A DNA stretch of 64,000 bases, from positions 1 through 64,000 of the forward strand of contig CALZFC010000160.1 in assembly GCA_945643635.1 (NCBI GenBank), written 5' to 3'. The notes beneath the pieces are model-generated. The model saw only the letters and a program-made list of their open reading frames with translations. It ran no database searches and was not told where the DNA came from. Positions 12,761 to 24,588 of the stretch are shown here, piece after piece (position 1 is the stretch's first letter; each line of letters begins with the position of its first letter). The position numbers and the translations under genes were made by a program. Source of the DNA: Allodiplogaster sudhausi. Its lineage: Eukaryota; Nematoda; Chromadorea; Rhabditida; Diplogasteridae.

Positions 12761-14018
12761 CTAATTGTATTTAAACGAACCGTCTTGACGAGATCTAACT
12801 ATAAATACCTTCACTAGTAGAATACCTATCACGACTTGGCCAGAACGTGTCAAAATGTGAATTTGTCTAAAATTGACCATATCTTTTTTTGTCTAACATT
12901 GACCATATCTTTTTTTTCTAATGATTCAAAGTGGTCCGAATTGTATTTAAACGAACCGTCTTGACGAGATCTAACTATACATACCTTCACTAGTAGAATA
13001 CCTATCACGACTTGGCCAGAACATGTCAAAATGTGATTTTATCTAAAATTGACCATATCTTTTTTTTTGTCTAAAATTGACCATATCTTTTTTTCTGATG
13101 ATTCAAAGTGGTCCGAATTGTATTTAAACGAACCGTCTTGACGAGATCTAACTATGCATACCTTCACTAGTAGAATACCTATCACGACTTGGCCAGAACA
13201 TGTCAAAATGTGAATTTGTCTAAAATTGACCATATCTTTTTTTTGTCTAACATTGACCATATCTTTTTTTTCTAATGATTCAAAGTGGTCCGAATTGTAT
13301 TTAAACGAACCGTCTTGACGAGATCTAACTATGCATACCTTCACTAGTAGAATACCTATCATGACTTGGCCAGAACATTTCAAAATGTGATTTATCTAAA
13401 ATTGACCATATCTTTTTTTGTCTAAAATTGACCATATCTTTTTTTCTAATGATTCAAAGTGGTCCGAATTGTATTTAAACGAACCGTCTTGACGAGATCT
13501 AACTATGCATACCTTCACTAGTAGAAGAATACCTATCATGACTTCCAGAACATGTCAAAATGTGATTTTATCTAAAATTGACCATATCTTTTTTTTGTCT
13601 AAAATTGACCATATCTTTTTTTCTGATGATTCAAAGTGGTCCTAATTGTATTTAAACGAACCGTCTTGACGAGATCTAACTATAAATACCTTCACTAGTA
13701 GAATACCTATCACGACTTGGCCAGAACGTGTCAAAATGTGAATTTGTCTAAAATTGACCATATTTTTTTGTCTAAAATTGACCATATCTTTTTTTTGTCT
13801 AACATTGACCATATCTTTTTTTTCTAATGATTCAAAGTGGTCCGAATTGTATTTAAACGAACCGTCTTGACGAGATCTAACTATGCATACCTTCACTAGT
13901 AGAATACCTATCATGACTTGGCCAGAACATGTCAAAATGTGATTTTATCTAAAATTGACCATATCTTTTTTTTGTCTAAAATTGACCATATCTTTTTTTC
14001 TGATGATTCAAAGTGGTC
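12761..14018. repeat. 1258 bp seven-monomer block, copy B
   Basis: This copy repeats the variant order of 6531-7788: CTAATT/ATAAAT type 2, ATACAT with GATTTTATC, CACGAC type 2, ACATTTC type 3, +AGA with a shortened TTCCAG, the three-sub-repeat CTAATT monomer (13642-13842) and a CATGAC type 1. Both the five-monomer part (881 bp) and the next pair (377 bp) match copy A in length. Small differences (GTAAAT versus ATAAAT, TTCCAG versus TTCCCCAG) show divergence since duplication. Confidence 0.72.
13642..13842 (+). repeat. Long monomer with three sub-repeats (201 bp)
   Basis: Counterpart of 7412-7612, with CTAATT start, ATAAAT and ACGTGTC. The first sub-repeat ends CATATTTTTTTG, lacking the usual C, and is followed by two normal sub-repeats. 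Confidence 0.85.
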
Positions 14019-14545
14019 CGAATTGTATTTAAACGAACCGTCTTGACGAGATCTAACTATAATACCTTCACTAGTAGAATACCTATCACGACTTGGCCAG
14101 AACGTGTCAAAATGTGAATTTGTCTAAAATTGACCATATCTTTTTTTTGTCTAACATTGACCATATCTTTTTTTCTAATGATTCAAAGTGGTCCGAATTG
14201 TATTTAAACGAACCGTCTTGACGAGATCTAACTATGCATACCTTCACTAGTAGAATACCTATCACGACTTGGCCAGAACATGTCAAAATGTGAATTTGTC
14301 TAAAATTGACCATATCTTTTTTTGTCTAACATTGACCATATCTTTTTTTTTCTAATGATTCAAAGTGGTCCGAATTGTATTTAAACGAACCGTCTTGACG
14401 AGATCTAACTATGCATACCTTCACTAGTAGAATACCTATCACGACTTGGCCAGAACATGTCAAAATGTGATTTGTCTAAAATTGACCATATCTTTTTTTG
14501 TCTAAAATTGACCATATCTTTTTTTTCTAATGATTCAAAGTGGTC

Positions 14546-15778
14546 CGAATTGTATTTAAACGAACCGTCTTGACGAGATCTAACTATGCATACCTTCACT
14601 AGTAGAAGAATACCTATCATGACTTGGCCAGAACATGTCAAAATGTGATTTTATCTAAAATTGACCATATCTTTTTTTTGTCTAAAATTGACCATATCTT
14701 TTTTTCTGATGATTCAAAGTGGTCCGAATTGTATTTAAACGAACCGTCTTGACGAGATCTAACTATACATACCTTCACTAGTAGAATACCTATCACGACT
14801 TGGCCAGAACATGTCAAAATGTGAATTTGTCTAAAATTGACCATATCTTTTTTTGTCTAACATTGACCATATCTTTTTTTTCTAATGATTCAAAGTGGTC
14901 CGAATTGTATTTAAACGAACCGTCTTGACGAGATCTAACTATGCATACCTTCACTAGTAGAATACCTATCACGACTTGGCCAGAACATGTCAAAATGTGA
15001 TTTTATCTAAAATTGACCATATCTTTTTTTTTTCTAAAATTGACCATATCTTTTTTTCTGATGATTCAAAGTGGTCCGAATTGTATTTAAACGAACCGTC
15101 TTGACGAGATCTAACTATGCATACCTTCACTAGTAGAATACCTATCACGACTTGGCCAGAACATGTCAAAATGTGAATTTGTCTAAAATTGACCATATCT
15201 TTTTTTGTCTAACATTGACCATATCTTTTTTTTCTAATGATTCAAAGTGGTCCGAATTGTATTTAAACGAACCGTCTTGACGAGATCTAACTATGCATAC
15301 CTTCACTAGTAGAATACCTATCACGACTTGGCCAGAACATGTCAAAATGTGATTTTATCTAAAATTGACCATATCTTTTTTTTTCTAAAATTGACCATAT
15401 CTTTTTTTCTGATGATTCAAAGTGGTCCGAATTGTATTTAAACGAACCGTCTTGACGAGATCTAACTATAAATACCTTCACTAGTAGAATACCTATCACG
15501 ACTTGGCCAGAACGTGTCAAAATGTGAATTTGTCTAAAATTGACCATATCTTTTTTTGTCTAACATTGACCATATCTTTTTTTTCTAATGATTCAAAGTG
15601 GTCCGAATTGTATTTAAACGAACCGTCTTGACGAGATCTAACTATGCATACCTTCACTAGTAGAATACCTATCACGACTTGGCCAGAACATGTCAAAATG
15701 TGATTTTATCTAAAATTGACCATATCTTTTTTTTGTCTAAATTGACCATATCTTTTTTTCTGATGATTCAAAGTGGTC
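14546..15778. repeat. Dimer HOR block (~352 bp period)
   Basis: Types 1 and 2 alternate strictly: type 1 at 14546, 14901, 15253 and 15604, type 2 at 14725, 15077 and 15428. The dimers measure 355, 352 and 351 bp. The type 1 members at 14901 and 15253 share a first T tract joined straight to CTAAAATTG without the G, which suggests that one copy was made from the other. Confidence 0.7.
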
Positions 15779-15974
15779 CGAATTGTATTTAAACGAACCG
15801 TCTTGACGAGATCTAACTATGCATACCTTCACTAGTAGAATACCTATCACGACTTGGCCAGAACATGTCAAAATGTGATTTGTCTAAAATTGACCATATT
15901 TTGTCTAAAATTGACCATATCTTTTTTTTGTCTAACATTGACCATATCTTTTTTTCTAATGATTCAAAGTGGTC
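15779..15974 (+). repeat. Long monomer with three sub-repeats (196 bp)
   Basis: GATTTGTC is followed by a first sub-repeat with only a four-base T tract (CATATTTTGTCTAAAATTG), then two ordinary ones, the last with TAACATT. The rest of the monomer is type 2-like with CACGAC. Confidence 0.83.
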
Positions 15975-17747
15975 CGAATTGTATTTAAACGAACCGTCTT
16001 GACGAGATCTAACTATGCATACCTTCACTAGTAGAAGAATACCTATCATGACTTGGCCAGAACATGTCAAAATGTGATTTTATCTAAAATTGACCATATC
16101 TTTTTTTTGTCTAAAATTGACCATATCTTTTTTTCTGATGATTCAAAGTGGTCCTAATTGTATTTAAACGAACCGTCTTGACGAGATCTAACTATAAATA
16201 CCTTCACTAGTAGAATACCTATCACGACTTGGCCAGAACATGTCAAAATGTGAATTTGTCTAAAATTGACCATATCTTTTTTTTGTCTAACATTGACCAT
16301 ATCTTTTTTTCTAATGATTCAAAGTGGTCCGAATTGTATTTAAACGAACCGTCTTGACGAGATCTAACTATGCATACCTTCACTAGTAGAAGAATACCTA
16401 TCACGACTTGGCCAGAACATGTCAAAATGTGAATTTGTCTAAAATTGACCATATCTTTTTTTTGTCTAACATTGACCATATCTTTTTTTTCTGATGATTC
16501 AAAGTGGTCCGAATTGTATTTAAACGAACCGTCTTGACGAGATCTAACTATGCATACCTTCACTAGTAGAATACCTATCACGACTTGGCCAGAACATGTC
16601 AAAATGTGAATTTGTCTAAAATTGACCATATCTTTTTTTGTCTAACATTGACCATATCTTTTTTTCTAATGATTCAAAGTGGTCCGAATTGTATTTAAAC
16701 GAACCGTCTTGACGAGATCTAACTATGCATACCTTCACTAGTAGAAGAATACCTATCATGACTTGGCCAGAACATGTCAAAATGTGATTTTATCTAAAAT
16801 TGACCATATCTTTTTTTTGTCTAAAATTGACCATATCTTTTTTTCTGATGATTCAAAGTGGTCCGAATTGTATTTAAACGAACCGTCTTGACGAGATCTA
16901 ACTATAAATACCTTCACTAGTAGAATACCTATCACGACTTGGCCAGAACATGTCAAAATGTGAATTTGTCTAAAATTGACCATATCTTTTTTTGTCTAAC
17001 ATTGACCATATCTTTTTTTTTCTAATGATTCAAAGTGGTCCGAATTGTATTTAAACGAACCGTCTTGACGAGATCTAACTATGCATACCTTCACTAGTAG
17101 AATACCTATCACGACTTGGCCAGAACATGTCAAAATGTGAATTTGTCTAAAATTGACCATATCTTTTTTTTGTCTAAAATTGACCATATCTTTTTTTCTA
17201 ATGATTCAAAGTGGTCCGAATTGTATTTAAACGAACCGTCTTGACGAGATCTAACTATGCATACCTTCACTAGTAGAAGAATACCTATCATGACTTGGCC
17301 AGAACATGTCAAAATGTGATTTTATCTAAAATTGACCATATCTTTTTTTTGTCTAAAATTGACCATATCTTTTTTTCTGATGATTCAAAGTGGTCCTAAT
17401 TGTATTTAAACGAACCGTCTTGACGAGATCTAACTATAAATACCTTCACTAGTAGAATACCTATCACGACTTGGCCAGAACATGTCAAAATGTGAATTTG
17501 TCTAAAATTGACCATATCTTTTTTTGTCTAACATTGACCATATCTTTTTTTTCTAATGATTCAAAGTGGTCCGAATTGTATTTAAACGAACCGTCTTGAC
17601 GAGATCTAACTATGCATACCTTCACTAGTAGAATACCTATCACGACTTGGCCAGAACATGTCAAAATGTGATTTTATCTAAAATTGACCATATCTTTTTT
17701 TTGTCTAAAATTGACCATATCTTTTTTTCTGATGATTCAAAGTGGTC

Positions 17748-17947
17748 CGAATTGTATTTAAACGAACCGTCTTGACGAGATCTAACTATGCATACCTTCA
17801 CTAGTAGAAGAATACCTATCACGACTTGGCCAGAACATGTCAAAATGTGAATTTGTCTAAAATTGACCATATTTTTTTTAAAATTGACCATATCTTTTTT
17901 TTGTCTAACATTGACCATATCTTTTTTTCTAATGATTCAAAGTGGTC
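17748..17947 (+). repeat. Long monomer with three sub-repeats (200 bp)
   Basis: The first sub-repeat ends CATATTTTTTTTAAAATTG, so the GTCT start of the second copy is missing, and two further TTGACCATATC units follow. It carries +AGA and CACGAC. It is the last three-sub-repeat monomer I found. Confidence 0.82.
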
Positions 17948-20413
17948 CGAATTGTATTTAAACGAACCGTCTTGACGAGATCTAACTATGCATACCTTCA
18001 CTAGTAGAAGAATACCTATCATGACTTGGCCAGAACATGTCAAAATGTGATTTTATCTAAAATTGACCATATCTTTTTTTGTCTAAAATTGACCATATCT
18101 TTTTTTCTGATGATTCAAAGTGGTCCGAATTGTATTTAAACGAACCGTCTTGACGAGATCTAACTGCATACCTTCACTAGTAGAATACCTATCACGACTT
18201 GGCCAGAACATGTCAAAATGTGAATTTGTCTAAAATTGACCATATCTTTTTTTTGTCTAACATTGACCATATCTTTTTTTCTAATGATTCAAAGTGGTCC
18301 GAATTGTATTTAAACGAACCGTCTTGACGAGATCTAACTATGCATACCTTCACTAGTAGAAGAATACCTATCACGACTTGGCCAGAACATGTCAAAATGT
18401 GAATTTGTCTAAAATTGACCATATTTTTTTTTGTCTAACATTGACCATATCTTTTTTTCTAATGATTCAAAGTGGTCCGAATTGTATTTAAACGAACCGT
18501 CTTGACGAGATCTAACTATGCATACCTTCACTAGTAGAATACCTATCACGACTTGGCCAGAACATGTCAAAATGTGAATTTGTCTAAAATTGACCATATC
18601 TTTTTTTTGTCTAACATTGACCATATCTTTTTTTCTGATGATTCAAAGTGGTCCGAATTGTATTTAAACGAACCGTCTTGACGAGATCTAACTATGCATA
18701 CCTTCACTAGTAGAATACCTATCACGACTTGGCCAGAACATGTCAAAATGTGAATTTATCTAAAATTGACCATATCTTTTTTTGTCTAAAATTGACCATA
18801 TCTTTTTTTCTAATGATTCAAAGTGGTCCGAATTGTATTTAAACGAACCGTCTTGACGAGATCTAACTATGCATACCTTCACTAGTAGAAGAATACCTAT
18901 CATGACTTGGCCAGAACATGTCAAAATGTGATTTTATCTAAAATTGACCATATCTTTTTTTTGTCTAAAATTGACCATATCTTTTTTTCTGATGATTCAA
19001 AGTGGTCCTAATTGTATTTAAACGAACCGTCTTGACGAGATCTAACTATGCATACCTTCACTAGTAGAATACCTATCACGACTTGGCCAGAACGTGTCAA
19101 AATGTGAATTTGTCTAAAATTGACCATATCTTTTTTTGTCTAACATTGACCATATCTTTTTTTTCTAATGATTCAAAGTGGTCCGAATTGTATTTAAACG
19201 AACCGTCTTGACGAGATCTAACTATACATACCTTCACTAGTAGAATACCTATCACGACTTGGCCAGAACATGTCAAAATGTGATTTTATCTAAAATTGAC
19301 CATATCTTTTTTTTGTCTAAAATTGACCATATCTTTTTTTCTGATGATTCAAAGTGGTCCGAATTGTATTTAAACGAACCGTCTTGACGAGATCTAACTA
19401 TGCATACCTTCACTAGTAGAATACCTATCATGACTTGGCCAGAACATGTCAAAATGTGAATTTATCTAAAATTGACCATATCTTTTTTTGTCTAAATTGA
19501 CCATATCTTTTTTTTCTGATGATTCAAAGTGGTCCGAATTGTATTTAAACGAACCGTCTTGACGAGATCTAACTATGCATACCTTCACTAGTAGAATACC
19601 TATCACGACTTGGCCAGAACATGTCAAAATGTGATTTTATCTAAAATTGACCATATCTTTTTTTTGTCTAAAATTGACCATATCTTTTTTTCTGATGATT
19701 CAAAGTGGTCCGAATTGTATTTAAACGAACCGTCTTGACGAGATCTAACTATGCATACCTTCACTAGTAGAAGAATACCTATCACGACTTGGCCAGAACA
19801 TGTCAAAATGTGAATTTGTCTAAAATTGACCATATTTTTTTTGTCTAACATTGACCATATCTTTTTTTTCTAATGATTCAAAGTGGTCCGAATTGTATTT
19901 AAACGAACCGTCTTGACGAGATCTAACTATGCATACCTTCACTAGTAGAATACCTATCATGACTTGGCCAGAACATGTCAAAATGTGATTTATCTAAAAT
20001 TGACCATATCTTTTTTTGTCTAAAATTGACCATATCTTTTTTTCTAATGATTCAAAGTGGTCCGAATTGTATTTAAACGAACCGTCTTGACGAGATCTAA
20101 CTATGCATACCTTCACTAGTAGAATACCTATCATGACTTGGCCAGAACATGTCAAAATGTGATTTTATCTAAAATTGACCATATCTTTTTTTTGTCTAAA
20201 ATTGACCATATCTTTTTTTCTGATGATTCAAAGTGGTCCGAATTGTATTTAAACGAACCGTCTTGACGAGATCTAACTATGCATACCTTCACTAGTAGAA
20301 TACCTATCACGACTTGGCCAGAACATGTCAAAATGTGAATTTGTCTAAAATTGACCATATCTTTTTTTGTCTAACATTGACCATATCTTTTTTTCTGATG
20401 ATTCAAAGTGGTC

Positions 20414-20561
20414 CGAATTGTATTTAAACGAACCGTCTTGACGAGATCTAACTATGCATACCTTCACTAGTAGAATACCTATCATGACTTGGCCAGAACA
20501 TTTCAAAATGTGATTTATCTAAAATTGACCATATCTTTTTTTCTAATGATTCAAAGTGGTC
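20414..20561 (+). repeat. Short 148 bp monomer with one sub-repeat
   Basis: Only one TTGACCATATC unit lies between GATTTATC and CTAATGATTC, so exactly one 26 bp sub-repeat is missing relative to type 3. It carries ACATTTC in place of ACATGTC, destroying one palindrome. The same form recurs at 51076, 52466, 56317, 57707 and 62449. Confidence 0.88.
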
Positions 20562-22503
20562 CGAATTGTATTTAAACGAACCGTCTTGACGAGATCTAAC
20601 TATGCATACCTTCACTAGTAGAAGAATACCTATCATGACTTGGCCAGAACATGTCAAAATGTGATTTTATCTAAAATTGACCATATCTTTTTTTTGTCTA
20701 AAATTGACCATATCTTTTTTTCTGATGATTCAAAGTGGTCCGAATTGTATTTAAACGAACCGTCTTGACGAGATCTAACTATGCATACCTTCACTAGTAG
20801 AATACCTATCACGACTTGGCCAGAACATGTCAAAATGTGAATTTGTCTAAAATTGACCATATCTTTTTTTGTCTAACATTGACCATATCTTTTTTTTCTA
20901 ATGATTCAAAGTGGTCCGAATTGTATTTAAACGAACCGTCTTGACGAGATCTAACTATGCATACCTTCACTAGTAGAAGAATACCTATCATGACTTGGCC
21001 AGAACATGTCAAAATGTGATTTTATCTAAAATTGACCATATCTTTTTTTTGTCTAAAATTGACCATATCTTTTTTTCTGATGATTCAAAGTGGTCCTAAT
21101 TGTATTTAAACGAACCGTCTTGACGAGATCTAACTATAAATACCTTCACTAGTAGAATACCTATCACGACTTGGCCAGAACGTGTCAAAATGTGAATTTG
21201 TCTAAAATTGACCATATCTTTTTTTGTCTAACATTGACCATATCTTTTTTTTCTAATGATTCAAAGTGGTCCGAATTGTATTTAAACGAACCGTCTTGAC
21301 GAGATCTAACTATACATACCTTCACTAGTAGAATACCTATCACGACTTGGCCAGAACATGTCAAAATGTGATTTTATCTAAAATTGACCATATCTTTTTT
21401 TTTTCTAAAATTGACCATATCTTTTTTTCTGATGATTCAAAGTGGTCCGAATTGTATTTAAACGAACCGTCTTGACGAGATCTAACTATGCATACCTTCA
21501 CTAGTAGAATACCTATCACGACTTGGCCAGAACATGTCAAAATGTGATTTGTCTAAAATTGACCATATCTTTTTTTGTCTAACATTGACCATATCTTTTT
21601 TTTCTGATGATTCAAAGTGGTCCGAATTGTATTTAAACGAACCGTCTTGACGAGATCTAACTATGCATACCTTCACTAGTAGAATACCTATCACGACTTG
21701 GCCAGAACATGTCAAAATGTGATTTTATCTAAAATTGACCATATCTTTTTTTTGTCTAAAATTGACCATATCTTTTTTTCTGATGATTCAAAGTGGTCCG
21801 AATTGTATTTAAACGAACCGTCTTGACGAGATCTAACTATGCATACCTTCACTAGTAGAATACCTATCACGACTTGGCCAGAACATGTCAAAATGTGAAT
21901 TTGTCTAAAATTGACCATATCTTTTTTTGTCTAACATTGACCATATCTTTTTTTTCTAATGATTCAAAGTGGTCCGAATTGTATTTAAACGAACCGTCTT
22001 GACGAGATCTAACTATGCATACCTTCACTAGTAGAATACCTATCATGACTTGGCCAGAACATGTCAAAATGTGATTTATCTAAAATTGACCATATCTTTT
22101 TTTGTCTAAAATTGACCATATCTTTTTTTCTGATGATTCAAAGTGGTCCGAATTGTATTTAAACGAACCGTCTTGACGAGATCTAACTATGCATACCTTC
22201 ACTAGTAGAAGAATACCTATCATGACTTGGCCAGAACATGTCAAAATGTGATTTTATCTAAAATTGACCATATCTTTTTTTTTGTCTAAAATTGACCATA
22301 TCTTTTTTTCTGATGATTCAAAGTGGTCCTAATTGTATTTAAACGAACCGTCTTGACGAGATCTAACTATGCATACCTTCACTAGTAGAATACCTATCAC
22401 GACTTGGCCAGAACATGTCAAAATGTGAATTTGTCTAAAATTGACCATATCTTTTTTTGTCTAACATTGACCATATCTTTTTTTTCTATGATTCAAAGTG
22501 GTC

Positions 22504-22651
22504 CGAATTGTATTTAAACGAACCGTCTTGACGAGATCTAACTATGCATACCTTCACTAGTAGAATACCTATCATGACTTGGCCAGAACATTCAAAATGT
22601 TGATTTTTCTAAAATTGACCATATCTTTTTTTCTAATGATTCAAAGTGGTC
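22504..22651 (+). repeat. Short 148 bp monomer with private changes
   Basis: One sub-repeat only, as in 20414-20561, but with ACATTCAAAATGTTGATTTT in the middle: one T lost after ACATT, an extra T after ATGT and GATTTTTC in place of GATTTATC. The compensating indels leave the length at 148 bp. I did not see this combination elsewhere in the window. Confidence 0.82.
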
Positions 22652-24063
22652 CGAATTGTATTTAAACGAACCGTCTTGACGAGATCTAACTATGCATACC
22701 TTCACTAGTAGAAGAATACCTATCATGACTTGGCCAGAACATGTCAAAATGTGATTTTATCTAAAATTGACCATATCTTTTTTTTGTCTAAAATTGACCA
22801 TATCTTTTTTTCTGATGATTCAAAGTGGTCCGAATTGTATTTAAACGAACCGTCTTGACGAGATCTAACTATGCATACCTTCACTAGTAGAATACCTATC
22901 ACGACTTGGCCAGAACATGTCAAAATGTGAATTTGTCTAAAATTGACCATATCTTTTTTTGTCTAACATTGACCATATCTTTTTTTTCTAATGATTCAAA
23001 GTGGTCCGAATTGTATTTAAACGAACCGTCTTGACGAGATCTAACTATGCATACCTTCACTAGTAGAATACCTATCACGACTTGGCCAGAACATGTCAAA
23101 ATGTGATTTTATCTAAAATTGACCATATCTTTTTTTTGTCTAAAATTGACCATATCTTTTTTTCTGATGATTCAAAGTGGTCCGAATTGTATTTAAACGA
23201 ACCGTCTTGACGAGATCTAACTATGCATACCTTCACTAGTAGAATACCTATCACGACTTGGCCAGAACATGTCAAAATGTGAATTTGTCTAAAATTGACC
23301 ATATCTTTTTTTTGTCTAACATTGACCATATCTTTTTTTTCTAATGATTCAAAGTGGTCCGAATTGTATTTAAACGAACCGTCTTGACGAGATCTAACTA
23401 TGCATACCTTCACTAGTAGAATACCTATCACGACTTGGCCAGAACATGTCAAAATGTGAATTTGTCTAAAATTGACCATATCTTTTTTTGTCTAACATTG
23501 ACCATATCTTTTTTTCTAATGATTCAAAGTGGTCCGAATTGTATTTAAACGAACCGTCTTGACGAGATCTAACTATGCATACCTTCACTAGTAGAATACC
23601 TATCATGACTTGGCCAGAACATGTCAAAATGTGATTTATCTAAAATTGACCATATCTTTTTTTTGTCTAAAATTGACCATATCTTTTTTTCTGATGATTC
23701 AAAGTGGTCCGAATTGTATTTAAACGAACCGTCTTGACGAGATCTAACTATGCATACCTTCACTAGTAGAAGAATACCTATCATGACTTGGCCAGAACAT
23801 GTCAAAATGTGATTTTATCTAAAATTGACCATATCTTTTTTTTGTCTAAAATTGACCATATCTTTTTTTCTGATGATTCAAAGTGGTCCGAATTGTATTT
23901 AAACGAACCGTCTTGACGAGATCTAACTATAAATACCTTCACTAGTAGAATACCTATCACGACTTGGCCAGAACATGTCAAAATGTGAATTTGTCTAAAA
24001 TTGACCATATCTTTTTTTGTCTAACATTGACCATATCTTTTTTTCTGATGATTCAAAGTGGTC

Positions 24064-24237
24064 CGAATTGTATTTAAACGAACCGTCTTGACGAGATCTA
24101 ACTATGCATACCTTCACTAGTAGAATACCTATCATGACTTGGCCAGAACATGTCAAAATGTGATTTATCTAAAATTGACCATATCTTTTTTTGTCTAAAA
24201 TTGACCATATCTTTTTTTCTGATGATTCAAAGTGGTC
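24064..24237 (+). repeat. Representative satellite monomer, type 3 (174 bp)
   Basis: The third main type has TCATGA like type 1, but GATTTATC (two T fewer than type 1), a 7-base first T tract and TAAAATT in the second subunit. The tail is CTAATG or CTGATG. It closes most trimers between 23.7 and 31 kb and shares 31-44 kb with type 1. The 148 bp monomers look like type 3 with one sub-repeat removed. Confidence 0.82.
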
Positions 24238-24246
24238 CGAATTGTA

Positions 24247-24327
24247 TTTAAACGAACCGTCTTGACGAGATCTAACTATGCATACCTTCACTAGTAGAAT
24301 ACCTATCATGACTTGGCCAGAACATGT
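24247..24327. other. Cluster of short palindromes in the first half-monomer
   Basis: In this reference copy 81 bp contain TTTAAA (24247-24252), CGTC-TT-GACG (24258-24267), AGATCT (24268-24273), ATGCAT (24278-24283), ACTAGT (24290-24295), TCATGA (24306-24311), TGGCCA (24314-24319) and ACATGT (24322-24327). The same cluster recurs in nearly every monomer, with TCATGA replaced by TCACGA in type 2 and a few other losses near the window start. Dyad-rich satellites have been proposed to favour non-B DNA at centromeres that lack CENP-B boxes; applying that here is inference. Confidence 0.75.
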
Positions 24328-24341
24328 CAAAATGTGATTTT

Positions 24342-24394
24342 ATCTAAAATTGACCATATCTTTTTTTTGTCTAAAATTGACCATATCTTTTTTT
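24342..24394 (+). repeat. Internal tandem sub-repeat, 2 x 26-27 bp
   Basis: Two adjacent copies (24342-24368 and 24369-24394) share TCTAAAATTGACCATATC followed by a T tract. They differ mainly in the first base (A or G) and T-tract length. This duplication is present in almost every monomer, so the 176 bp unit probably arose from a monomer of about 149 bp by one internal duplication, or the short form arose by loss. Copy number varies from one to three between monomers. Each copy carries TTGACC, which matches the plant W-box core by chance or otherwise. Confidence 0.88.
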
Positions 24395-24413
24395 CTGATG
24401 ATTCAAAGTGGTC

Positions 24414-24588
24414 CGAATTGTATTTAAACGAACCGTCTTGACGAGATCTAACTATGCATACCTTCACTAGTAGAATACCTATCACGACTTGGCCAGAACA
24501 TGTCAAAATGTGAATTTGTCTAAAATTGACCATATCTTTTTTTGTCTAACATTGACCATATCTTTTTTTCTAATGATTCAAAGTGGTC
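24414..24588 (+). repeat. Representative satellite monomer, type 2 (175 bp)
   Basis: This is the second main monomer type. It differs from type 1 by TCACGA in place of TCATGA, GAATTTGTC in place of GATTTTATC, a 7-base first T tract, and TAACATT instead of TAAAATT in the second sub-repeat. The tail is CTAATG here and CTGATG in other copies. The four linked differences recur together through most of the array, so this is a stable variant. Hybrids that combine TCATGA with GAATTTGTC occur late in the window, for example near 54990, 59340, 59870 and 61280. Confidence 0.85.

Larger units (their letters stand above)
14019..23709. repeat. Satellite domain: transitional, dimers to trimers
   Basis: About 55 monomers and no gene. 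Types 1 and 2 dominate at first, with type 3 more frequent towards the end. CTAATT/ATAAAT markers thin out (16154, 17396, 21096) and ACGTGTC is last seen near 21180. Three-sub-repeat monomers end at 17947 and the first one-sub-repeat monomer appears at 20414. Several CATATTTT variants that lost the C after CATAT occur, for example near 18424 and 19832. Confidence 0.65.
24238..24413 (+). repeat. Representative satellite monomer, type 1 (176 bp)
   Basis: I use this copy as reference because it carries the commonest state at almost every variable site. Positions 1-100 are a mixed-composition half with many six-base palindromes. Positions 105-131 and 132-157 are two copies of a 26-27 bp sub-repeat, each containing TTGACCATATC and ending in 8 and 7 T residues. 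Positions 158-176 form a tail beginning CTGATGATTC. Diagnostic states of type 1 are TCATGA at 69-74, GATTTTATC at 99-107, TAAAATT in the second subunit and CTGATG at the tail. Confidence 0.9.

Noticed and set aside
24361..24394. T tracts as transcription terminators or poly(T) tails of retroposons
   Set aside because: The 7-8 base T tracts end each internal sub-repeat in every monomer and have no target-site duplications or preceding RNA gene.
24361..24394. Phased A/T tracts giving strong DNA curvature
   Set aside because: The two T tracts are about 26-27 bp apart, which is not close to a whole number of helical turns, so in-phase bending is not expected from these two alone.
24238..24413. 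CENP-B box-like motif
   Set aside because: I looked for TTCG followed at the right spacing by A and CGGG on both strands. The reverse complement has TTCG in TTCGTTTAAAT, but no CGGG follows.
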